Shown here piece by piece: positions 1 through 5,048 of a stretch of DNA of 5,048 nucleotides. Position 1 is the first letter of the stretch, and each line of letters starts with the position of its first letter. The notes under the pieces are model-generated. The model searched no databases, was not told the origin of the DNA, and saw only the letters and a program-made list of their open reading frames with translations. The stretch is from the NCBI GenBank assembly GCA_036258795.1, contig DATACZ010000053.1, forward strand, positions 1-5,048. Reading direction: 5' to 3'. The stretch comes from DATACZ01 sp036258795. GTDB lineage: Bacteria; Actinomycetota; CADDZG01; JAHWKV01. The translations under genes and the position numbers were made by a program.

Positions 1-678
1 ATCGGCTATGTCCGAACCATCGGCGAGAAGCTGGCCGAGCGGATTGCCGCCGGCCGGCCCTACGGGGACATGGAGGATCTGGCTCGCCGATGCAACCTGA
101 GCGTTCCACAGATGGAGGCCCTGGCCACATCCGGTGCCTTCAGCTGCTTCGGACTCAGCAGGCGTGAAGCGCTTTGGGCAGCAGGCGTGATTGCCCGGAG
201 CGGTGAGGACCAGCTGGCCAACGTGGTGACCGGCGCAGACCCGCCACGGCTACCCGCCATGGCGCCCATAGAAGAGGCGGCGGCCGACTTCTGGTCCACG
301 AGCCTGTCGCCTGACAAATCACCGGTCGAGTTCATCCGCCCGGAGTTGGAGCGCCGAGGTGTGCTGAGCGCAGCCGACCTAGCCACAGCTCGCTCGGGCA
401 GCACCGTGGTTGTAGGAGGGGTGGTTACCCACCGGCAAAACCCGGCCACGGCCGGGGGAACCATCTTCATCAACCTGGAAGACGAAACCGGGCTGGTGAA
501 CGTGATCTGCCAGGTTGGAGTGTGGACCCGCTATCGAAAGGTGGCCAGGACGTCCCCGGCTCTTTTGATAACCGGCCGCCTGGAGAGGGCCGAGGGCGTG
601 ATCAACCTGCTGGCCGTGAAGATTGAGCCGTTGAGCCTGTCTTTAAAGTCGGATCTGCCGTCAAGGGACTTCCGGTAA
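1..678 (+). CDS. dnaE2: Error-prone DNA polymerase DnaE2, C-terminal part (5' end outside window)
   Basis: The reading frame is open from base 1 and ends at TAA 676-678, giving the last 225 residues of a protein that usually exceeds 1000. Seen: residues 1-65 hold a helix-hairpin-helix-like segment (VRTIGEKLAERI, then a second helical stretch ending GAFSCFG) typical of the DnaE C-terminal region. The segment SLSPDKSPVEFIRPEL follows at about 103-118. An OB-fold module spans about 134-212, with THRQNPATAGG (143-153) and NLEDETGLVNV (158-168). The last five residues are SRDFR. The THRQ...ATAGG, NLEDETG and SRDFR signatures are characteristic of DnaE2 rather than replicative DnaE1. Known of the family: DnaE2 is a non-essential C-family polymerase that works with ImuA/ImuB in SOS-induced translesion synthesis and mutagenesis. 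The catalytic PHP and palm domains lie outside the window, so activity cannot be judged. No imuA or imuB lies downstream; they could be upstream. The assignment is firm. Confidence 0.93.
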   Translation: MGYVRTIGEKLAERIAAGRPYGDMEDLARRCNLSVPQMEALATSGAFSCFGLSRREALWAAGVIARSGEDQLANVVTGADPPRLPAMAPIEEAAADFWSTSLSPDKSPVEFIRPELERRGVLSAADLATARSGSTVVVGGVVTHRQNPATAGGTIFINLEDETGLVNVICQVGVWTRYRKVARTSPALLITGRLERAEGVINLLAVKIEPLSLSLKSDLPSRDFR

Positions 679-728
679 AGCACCGTTCAGCGCGTCTCCA
701 ATGGACGGCAGTGTAGCCTTACCGGCCG

Positions 729-1799
729 ATGAGACGACATCTGGTAGTTCTTCTGCTTCTGGTTGGCATGCTTGCCGCGGCTTGCAGGCAGGAGCCCACA
801 CCCGTTCGCAGACCAAGGACGCCTCCACCATCGCCCTCCCCGACCCCAGAACCGGTCCTATGCCCGTTGACAGGCCTCGAACCCCCGCCCGGGGTCGACA
901 TCAACAGGCCGGCGATTGGCGTCAAGATCGACAATCACCCGATGGCTAGGCCCCAGACGGGGTTGGAGTTGGCCGACATTGTCTACGAGGAGCTTGTCGA
1001 GGGTGGCATCACCCGCTTCTTGGCCATGTTCCACTGTGGGGACGCAGCCGATCTGGGCCCCACCCGTAGCGCCCGAGCCGTTGATCCCGACCTGCTGGTG
1101 CAGTACGCGCCCGCGCTTTTCGCTTACTCGGGCGGATCTCCCAACGTGTTGGCCAAGGTCGCCGGAACGGCCGGAGTGATCGACCTAAAGCACGGAAACA
1201 ACAGCTCGGCATACTCCCGGCGGCGTGGGCGGTCGGCACCGCACAACCTGTACACCTCGACGGACCGCATCCGCTCACTTCCCTTAGCTGCGGGCGTGGT
1301 TGGGCCTCCCAAGACCGGCTTGGTCTTTGACCGGTCCCTGGCCGCTTCACCGGCTTCCCCTGTCACGCCGGCTTCACCGCCTTCACCCCCGGCAGGGGCG
1401 CCGGCTCAACCCGCTCCGGCGGGCAACAAAGTCTCCTTCTCGTATTCGGGAGCAGGAAGTGCCGTCAGCTACGCCTACGATGCCGCAGGCCGCAGGTACC
1501 TCAGGTCGTTCGCAGGCCAGCCACACAACTCGGCTTCGGGCGCTCAGTTGAGCGCGGTCAACGTCGTCGTGCTGAAGGTACAGGTTGACCGCAGAGGAAA
1601 GTCACCGGAGATCCTGGTAAACGGCGGCGGAGAAGCCACGGTGCTGCGGTTAGGCCAGGCGATACAGGGAAGCTGGAATCGGCCAGCATTGACCGATCAG
1701 ACCAAGCTTGTCGACGCAGCGGGACAGCCCATCAAGCTTGCGCCTGGGAACGTCTGGATCAACTTGGTTCCGAACGACAGACCGGTGACGGTGGAGTAG
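729..1799 (+). CDS. DUF3048 (YerB-like) domain lipoprotein
   Basis: A 356-residue predicted lipoprotein of unknown biochemical role, probably on the outer face of the membrane. Seen: a short signal peptide (MRR, then a hydrophobic run at 5-18) ends in L15-A-A-A-C19, a slightly weak lipobox because Leu is at -4 rather than -3. A Pro-rich stalk follows at 23-42. The N-terminal DUF3048 domain covers about 44-200, with CPLTGL (45-50), VKIDNHPMARPQTGL (65-79), YEELVEGGITRFLAMF (86-101), GPTRSAR (110-116) and RSAPHNLYT (168-176). A Pro/Ala/Ser linker at about 205-233 separates it from the C-terminal half (about 234-356), which has VNVVVLKVQV (277-286), GSWNR (314-318) and LAPGNVWINLVP (337-348). 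These motifs match the B. subtilis YerB family, whose function is unknown. The start is constrained: an in-frame TAG at 714-716 leaves this ATG as the first one. No good Shine-Dalgarno precedes it. The gene begins 50 bases after dnaE2 and may be co-transcribed with it. Confidence 0.9.
   Translation: MRRHLVVLLLLVGMLAAACRQEPTPVRRPRTPPPSPSPTPEPVLCPLTGLEPPPGVDINRPAIGVKIDNHPMARPQTGLELADIVYEELVEGGITRFLAMFHCGDAADLGPTRSARAVDPDLLVQYAPALFAYSGGSPNVLAKVAGTAGVIDLKHGNNSSAYSRRRGRSAPHNLYTSTDRIRSLPLAAGVVGPPKTGLVFDRSLAASPASPVTPASPPSPPAGAPAQPAPAGNKVSFSYSGAGSAVSYAYDAAGRRYLRSFAGQPHNSASGAQLSAVNVVVLKVQVDRRGKSPEILVNGGGEATVLRLGQAIQGSWNRPALTDQTKLVDAAGQPIKLAPGNVWINLVPNDRPVTVE
1341..1427 (+). repeat. Pro/Ala/Ser low-complexity linker inside the DUF3048 gene
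   Basis: Codons 205-233 of the lipoprotein encode an almost pure Pro/Ala/Ser/Gly/Thr stretch (ASPASPVTPASPPSPPAG and onward). At the DNA level it contains imperfect repeats of a ggcttcacc/gccttcacc unit. It lies between the N-terminal and C-terminal conserved halves and probably forms a flexible, disordered hinge. Repeats of this kind often vary in length between strains, which is an inference here. A second Pro-rich segment follows the lipid-anchored cysteine (residues 23-42). Confidence 0.7.
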
Positions 1800-1814
1800 G
1801 TCGCCCAGCGGTGC

Positions 1815-1859
1815 CGCTTACTGCGCCAGGCCCGCCAGCTTCAAAAGGCGCAGGAAGCG
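1815..1859. terminator. Interrupted 12-bp inverted repeat between convergent genes, probable bidirectional terminator
   Basis: CGCTT (1815-1819) plus CTGCGCC (1821-1827) pair perfectly with GGCGCAG (1847-1853) plus AAGCG (1855-1859). The only interruption is one A/G mismatch (1820/1854), and the loop is 19 bases. The hairpin begins 16 bases after the stop of the DUF3048 gene and lies about 150 bases beyond the stop of the convergent VanW gene. Position and stem strength suggest a shared terminator. There is no U-run on either strand immediately after the stem, so it would be a non-canonical (U-less) terminator of the kind proposed for high-GC Gram-positives, or an RNA 3'-end stabiliser. The structure is seen; the function is inferred. 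Confidence 0.5.
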
Positions 1860-1874
1860 TGCCCAAAAAACGCT
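1856..1874. repeat. Small inverted repeat overlapping the terminator arm
   Basis: AGCGT (1856-1860) and ACGCT (1870-1874) form a perfect 5-bp stem with a 9-base loop containing an A-run. The left arm reuses the AAGCG bases that close the larger hairpin at 1815-1859, so the two folds exclude each other. On the minus strand the A-run becomes a T-run. The stem alone is too short to call a terminator. Confidence 0.3.
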
Positions 1875-1941
1875 ACCCCGGAGAGTTGGCCCATCGGGAC
1901 TGGAATCCCAGAAGTCAGATTCGGTTTCTTGCGTAGACATA

Positions 1942-1967
1942 GTTAACCCCTTGTTGACTGGGTGAAC
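1942..1967. repeat. Imperfect inverted repeat in the convergent spacer
   Basis: GTTAACCC (1942-1949) pairs with GGGTGAAC (1960-1967) at seven of eight positions, around a 10-base loop. It lies 43 bases beyond the VanW stop codon, so it could be the proximal transcript-end structure for that gene. No T-run follows on the minus strand. It could also be a palindromic protein-binding site or chance. The rest of the spacer (1800-2009) shows no gene. Confidence 0.3.
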
Positions 1968-2009
1968 GATGCTAACAGCGAATAGAGCTATCCCAGCGGA
2001 ATTGCCCGG

Positions 2010-3650
2010 CTACGTGCACTTGACGCCCTCGCCGGGACGGTACAGGGCGTTGACGCGATCCACCATCGTCGATCTGTCGGCAAGTACGGTGCGGGTTCGT
2101 TCCGTCCTTACCAGCTTGCAGCCGCCTCTTGACTCTGAAGTCTGTGCCGTCTGAACGGATTCCACCCACTTGCTGGAGAACATGCTCACCGTGATGCTCC
2201 TGTCGGTGTAGCTGGTCCAGACTAGAACCGCATAAGGGCTGGGATTGCGGAGCACCAGGTCGGGCTTGGGATACGACAGCGTGGCCTCTCGGCCGTAGGG
2301 ATAGCGGGAGATGTAGATGCTGTGGGATTGGTACTCGGGAATGTCCAGGCCGGCGAAGAAGGCGGCGTTGAACATAGTGGTGGCGAACTGTGAGACGCCT
2401 CCGCCTACAGAGTCCTCGAACTTTCCTTCCTCGATGACCGGGGCCACCACAAAGCCCTTCTCTTTGGTTCGCTCGCCGGTCAACCTATTGATCGAGAAGG
2501 TCTCGCCGGGCTTGATGATCTGCCCCCTGACCATGTCGGCGATCAGGTGAATGTTGTTCACCCGCGATTGGCCGGCGGCGTGATTAGTGGTGAAGGTGCC
2601 GACCAGCTCCTTGATTCCTAGAAGGGACAGGTCCACCGCGGTCACCTCCGGCTCCACCTCTTTTAGCGGGAGATCCACCCGGTGCCTGACCCGGCTGATC
2701 ACTGCCTGACCGGCGACCTCTCCTGCTGCGTCTGCACAGCAGCCGAGCCCGGGCTGGCCGGGAACGATGCTCACCTGGTCGCCGACGACCGTGAACGAAG
2801 CGTCCTTCGGTGGAGGGTCGGTCTTGGTAAGCAGCTTGCTGAGGTCCGCCGCGGCCGCAGGTGCGTCCACGGTCAATTGCAAGCCGGCGTCCGTGGGCAT
2901 CGAGCGCAGCCATGAACGAAGAGTCGCAGGGGGCACCGTCGCCTCTTGACTTGCCGCCTTTACGTCCAGACCGGAGGCGGTCAACTCTTCGCCTTCCCGA
3001 GCCAGTCGAGCCGCATCATCCATCGAGAAGCGGGGATCAACGCTTCCCCTGTCCACCTCCACCGTGATGGGCAGCCCCCGGCTGGCGGCATCGGGAAGCT
3101 TATCGATCACGTCGGCGGGATCGATTCCGTTGCCCGGCGCCCCTTCTAACGCCCTCAGCCGGCCATCCTGCTCTCTGATGGTGGGCTCACGCGGCGGCCT
3201 GCGAGGTCCCGGATCTTGGGAGGAGACCACTTTATGGACCGCCGCGGCATCGACCGACAGTCGCAGAGGCGCCGGCCGGGCCCCCAGGAAGGAACGGAGC
3301 CAGCTTCCGAAGCGATCGAGGGCCGAACCCCTTCGGTCAAATCCCATGGCTGCCTCCACCGTGGGTTCGACCTGTACGGCAACCCCCATGGCCCGTGTGT
3401 CGGTGGTGAAGCCCCCGCCGGGAGCCTTGACCTCTACCCGGGCATCGGCGAAGCGGGCGGCAACTTGCTGGACCACGCCAGCCAACTGCTCCTCCGACAT
3501 CCCCCCCACAGGCCGGCCGGCCACGGTGACGTTGCGTCCGACACGGCCCTCCTCGGGGTCGTCGAGGGCGTAGGCGGCCGCCAGTCCACCGATGAGGAGG
3601 GCTGCCGGCACCACAACTAGAAGAGCTCTTCGGAGATAGCGGAAAGCCAT
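2010..3650 (-). CDS. Membrane-anchored VanW-family protein with YoaR/PG_binding_4-like repeats
   Basis: A 546-residue protein, predicted to be anchored by one N-terminal segment and exported. Seen: a basic N-terminus (MAFRYLRRA) is followed by a hydrophobic segment at about 9-28, a signal anchor or uncleaved signal. Two repeats resemble the PG_binding_4 domains of YoaR-type proteins: about 38-180 (GRNVTVAGRPVGGMSEEQL at its start) and about 225-330 (VVGDQVSIVPGQPG). The VanW domain covers about 348-490, with IKPGETFSINRLTGERT (379-395), SVGGGVSQFATTMFNAAFF (414-432) and HSIYISRYPYGREATLSYP (443-461). A C-terminal tail (511-546) starts and ends with cysteines and has the YRPGEGVKC ending. Known of the family: VanW is found in some vancomycin-resistance clusters but has no proven activity; related chromosomal proteins are common in Actinomycetota and Firmicutes and are not by themselves resistance markers. 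The start is well supported: the signal segment begins at once, and AGGAAG lies 11 bases upstream on the minus strand (3662-3667). It is convergent with the DUF3048 gene. Confidence 0.9.
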   Translation of the reverse strand: MAFRYLRRALLVVVPAALLIGGLAAAYALDDPEEGRVGRNVTVAGRPVGGMSEEQLAGVVQQVAARFADARVEVKAPGGGFTTDTRAMGVAVQVEPTVEAAMGFDRRGSALDRFGSWLRSFLGARPAPLRLSVDAAAVHKVVSSQDPGPRRPPREPTIREQDGRLRALEGAPGNGIDPADVIDKLPDAASRGLPITVEVDRGSVDPRFSMDDAARLAREGEELTASGLDVKAASQEATVPPATLRSWLRSMPTDAGLQLTVDAPAAAADLSKLLTKTDPPPKDASFTVVGDQVSIVPGQPGLGCCADAAGEVAGQAVISRVRHRVDLPLKEVEPEVTAVDLSLLGIKELVGTFTTNHAAGQSRVNNIHLIADMVRGQIIKPGETFSINRLTGERTKEKGFVVAPVIEEGKFEDSVGGGVSQFATTMFNAAFFAGLDIPEYQSHSIYISRYPYGREATLSYPKPDLVLRNPSPYAVLVWTSYTDRSITVSMFSSKWVESVQTAQTSESRGGCKLVRTERTRTVLADRSTMVDRVNALYRPGEGVKCT

Positions 3651-3661
3651 GTCAGTGGTGA

Positions 3662-3667
3662 CTTCCT
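3662..3667 (-). promoter_or_regulatory. Ribosome binding site for the VanW-family gene
   Basis: The minus strand reads AGGAAG here, 11 bases before the ATG whose complement is at 3648-3650. The spacing is slightly long but usable, and the site supports the chosen VanW start. It lies just upstream of the preferred start of the divergent gene (3679) and inside its longer alternative form (from 3649). Confidence 0.45.
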
Positions 3668-3672
3668 ATCAT
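3667..3672 (+). promoter_or_regulatory. Candidate -10 element for a leaderless transcript of the orphan gene
   Basis: TATCAT matches the TATAAT consensus at five of six positions. Only six bases (GGGAAC) separate it from ATG 3679, so initiation at the usual distance would fall on or next to the A of the start codon. Leaderless mRNAs are common in Actinomycetota. No convincing -35 hexamer is visible 16-18 bases upstream. GGGA (3673-3676) could instead be a weak, tightly spaced Shine-Dalgarno. Sequence alone cannot decide. Confidence 0.35.
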
Positions 3673-3678
3673 GGGAAC

Positions 3679-4302
3679 ATGCGTAGGGGCTCTTCGACCG
3701 TGGTTGCCCTCGTGGGTGACTTTGGCGCCGAACTACTCCGCCACCTGAACAAGCCTTCCAACGTAACGGTCCTGGAGCCTTCCGGCCCAGGGTTGGAGGC
3801 TTCGTTCGAGGCCTTCGTCCAGGCAGGACGCCGGCTGGCACCTTACGCAGTTGTAGCGGCCGATCCGCTGGGAGAGCTGGCCGCTGAGTGGCGGAGGATG
3901 TGGACGGTTGGGAGTTCCGGCAACGAGTTCGAGGAGCGAGCCGGTGAAGCGATCGCGGCTTGGCGCAAGGGACGGCTGGAGATGCCCGATTACTACCTGG
4001 TAATTGTCGACGAGCCGGCCACCGCCATACAGCCAGTCAGCCCTGAGCCGCATGAGTACGACTTCCACTTGGGCGTACTGCGCAGCCAAAGGCCGTCAAG
4101 AGTGGCCGAGGTGGTGGCGGCCGAAGCAGCCGAAACGGCTGCGAGGACCCTTCATGCCCTTGCCCATCTACCTCAGGGTCCCTGGTGGCCGTCGGTCGAC
4201 CGGCTGGTCGATGTGATCCGATCCTACTTCCCAGGCCGGCTTACCGCCGCCACAGAGCGCGGCTCGTCAAGCGCTTACGAGCAAGCCTTGACGCTGGGGT
4301 AG
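3679..4302 (+). CDS. Unrecognised conserved-looking hypothetical protein
   Basis: I do not recognise this family. From ATG 3679 it is 207 residues; an in-frame ATG at 3649 would give 217. I prefer 3679 because the longer form would overlap the VanW start codon and its ribosome binding site, and because a TATCAT box lies just upstream. Seen (numbered from 3679): a hydrophobic beta-like start followed by GDFGAELL (about 11-18), a second strand-like VTVLEP, then YAVVAADP (about 53-60). Next come an acidic/aromatic helix with EWRRMW and another strand, YYLVIVDEP. The C-terminal half is helical and Ala-rich, ending with PWWPSVDRLVDVIRSYFPG. Alternating strands and helices suggest a small soluble alpha/beta fold. 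There is no signal peptide, membrane segment or clear nucleotide-binding loop. Codon use resembles the neighbours. It lies six bases upstream of the phosphatase gene, so it is probably co-transcribed and translationally linked with it. No function is assigned. Confidence 0.75.
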   Translation: MRRGSSTVVALVGDFGAELLRHLNKPSNVTVLEPSGPGLEASFEAFVQAGRRLAPYAVVAADPLGELAAEWRRMWTVGSSGNEFEERAGEAIAAWRKGRLEMPDYYLVIVDEPATAIQPVSPEPHEYDFHLGVLRSQRPSRVAEVVAAEAAETAARTLHALAHLPQGPWWPSVDRLVDVIRSYFPGRLTAATERGSSSAYEQALTLG

Positions 4303-4308
4303 CGACGG

Positions 4309-5048
4309 ATGTCCCGGGGGGAACAGACCGAGCTAGAGACCCTTCGCAAAGTCGCGGAACGGGCCGTCCTGCGGGGCGGAGAGGTGATTTCGAGCCAGTT
4401 CGGCCTTCCCATGCGTTCACTCGAGCGGAAGGGCCCAGGCGACTACGTCACCGCGGTGGACCTGGAGAGCGATGAGGTGATTCGCGACACCTTGCACCGG
4501 GAAGCTCCCGGCATAGCCGTCGTATCCGAGGAGCTGGGAGGAAAAGCGGAGGAAACCTACTGGAGCGTGGATCCGCTCGATGGCACGCGCAACTTCTCAT
4601 TGGGAATGCCGGCCGTGGCGGTCTCAGTAGCGCTTATCGTGGAGCGCCGGCCGGTGGTCGGAGCGGTGAGCGCTCCCCTGCTAAGTCTTTGCTTCTCCGC
4701 CGGCCGGGGGTTGGGGGCCTGGTCGGGAGCCGAACGTCTAGCAGTCAGTGCCCGTCCCAACTCCCAGGCAATTCTTGCTACGGGCTTTCCCCGTCGGGAC
4801 CGCTCCGATCTCCCCGACTATCTTGCCTACTTCGAGTCTGTGTTCTTGCTCGCCGAAGACGTGCGCCGCACCGGATCAGCTGCCCTGGATCTAGCATGGG
4901 TAGCCACAGGGGTCTTCGATGGTTACTTCCACCTAAACCTGAGCGAGTGGGACGTGGCCGCCGGTGCTCTCCTGATAGAAGAGGCGGGGGGCGCGATCAC
5001 CGACTGGGCAGGCGGGCCCGACTATCTGCGCGGAGACGTCCTTGCAGG
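4309..5048 (+). CDS. Inositol monophosphatase-family protein (3' end outside window)
   Basis: A Mg2+-dependent phosphomonoesterase of the FIG/IMPase superfamily; 246 residues are visible and the right edge cuts off probably the last 15-25. Seen: the DxVTxxD-type motif GDYVTAVD (44-51), SEE (73-75), WSVDPLDGTRNF (85-96), RRTGSAALDLAWVATGVFDGYF (186-207, split here by RT/GS) and SEWDVAAGALLIEEAGG (212-228). The predicted metal ligands E74, D88, D91 and D215 are all present, so the enzyme should be active. Known of the family: members hydrolyse inositol-1-phosphate, histidinol-phosphate, fructose-1,6-bisphosphate or PAP. The pattern here is closest to general IMPase/SuhB-like proteins, but the VSAP segment (120-123) resembles some histidinol-phosphatase (HisN) members, so the substrate is open. 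In actinomycetes inositol feeds phosphatidylinositol and mycothiol. GGGG at 4296-4299 is a plausible Shine-Dalgarno, nine bases before the ATG and inside the end of the upstream gene, suggesting coupling. Confidence 0.93.
   Translation, partial: MSRGEQTELETLRKVAERAVLRGGEVISSQFGLPMRSLERKGPGDYVTAVDLESDEVIRDTLHREAPGIAVVSEELGGKAEETYWSVDPLDGTRNFSLGMPAVAVSVALIVERRPVVGAVSAPLLSLCFSAGRGLGAWSGAERLAVSARPNSQAILATGFPRRDRSDLPDYLAYFESVFLLAEDVRRTGSAALDLAWVATGVFDGYFHLNLSEWDVAAGALLIEEAGGAITDWAGGPDYLRGDVLA

Noticed and set aside
60..473. Minus-strand open frame opposite dnaE2
   Set aside because: The plus frame has clear DnaE2 motifs throughout; the opposite translation is low-complexity Ser/Arg/Ala.
701..1551. 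Other-frame ORFs over the DUF3048 gene (701-949, 916-1179, 1300-1551 plus; 719-1366 minus)
   Set aside because: They overlap a gene with a signal peptide and conserved DUF3048 motifs, and have none themselves.
1703..1741. AAGCTTG occurring twice within about 40 bases
   Set aside because: A short word inside coding sequence; both copies are explained by Lys-Leu codons in the DUF3048 C-terminal domain.
1896..1909. GGGA...TCCC stem with a loop vaguely like a tRNA T-arm
   Set aside because: The stem has only four base pairs, and no acceptor, D or anticodon arm can be built around it.
1954..1988. TTGACT at 1954-1959 as a -35 box
   Set aside because: No -10-like hexamer occurs at 16-18 bases, and no plus-strand gene lies downstream that needs a promoter.
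1969..2154. Small plus-strand ORF starting in the convergent spacer
   Set aside because: Most of it is antisense to the conserved C-terminal tail of the VanW protein, and there is no convincing ribosome binding site.
2317..3620. Several plus-strand open frames opposite the VanW gene, including a long one at 3064-3573
   Set aside because: They are antisense shadows caused by high GC. The minus frame encodes recognisable VanW and PG_binding_4-like motifs, while the plus frames give Arg/Pro/Ser-rich sequence without family features.
2010..3650. Reading the VanW gene as a vancomycin-resistance determinant
   Set aside because: No vanHAX-type ligase or dehydrogenase genes or vanRS regulators are present. 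Chromosomal VanW-family proteins of this large form are widespread and not resistance markers by themselves.
4185..4760. Other-frame ORFs over the IMPase gene (4185-4475 plus, 4557-4760 minus)
   Set aside because: The true frame keeps all IMPase motifs and predicted metal ligands from 4309 onward.

Overview
The window looks like a housekeeping stretch of chromosome from a high-GC Gram-positive bacterium, most likely an actinomycete-type organism (Actinomycetota, perhaps an uncultured Acidimicrobiia-like lineage; the class is a guess). The base composition is visibly GC-rich, with strong G/C preference at third codon positions. The gene content also fits: a DnaE2-type error-prone polymerase, a DUF3048 (YerB-like) lipoprotein, a large single-pass VanW-family protein and an inositol monophosphatase-family enzyme. 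I see no insertion sequence, integrase, CRISPR array, toxin-antitoxin pair, tRNA or rRNA.

Layout. Positions 1-678 (+) are the 3' end of a dnaE2-like gene, cut by the left edge. A 50-base gap leads to 729-1799 (+), a DUF3048 lipoprotein. A 210-base convergent spacer (1800-2009) follows. It carries a strong 12-bp interrupted hairpin (1815-1859), probably a shared terminator, and weaker inverted repeats. Positions 2010-3650 (-) encode a membrane-anchored VanW-family protein with YoaR/PG_binding_4-like repeats. Its start abuts a divergently transcribed pair: an unrecognised 207-residue protein (3679-4302, +) and, six bases further on, an inositol monophosphatase-family protein (4309 to the right edge, +, incomplete).

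How the genes relate. The DUF3048 lipoprotein and the VanW protein are both predicted to sit on the outer face of the membrane, and both belong to poorly characterised Gram-positive envelope families. They are convergent, not co-transcribed. The orphan protein and the phosphatase look like an operon, with a 6-base gap and the same reading frame. DnaE2 belongs to DNA-damage tolerance and has no obvious functional link to its neighbours.

No clearly new multi-gene system is visible. The points most worth a second look are the orphan gene with a possible leaderless promoter, the crowded divergent start region at 3648-3681, the structured convergent spacer, and the paired cysteines in the two exported proteins.
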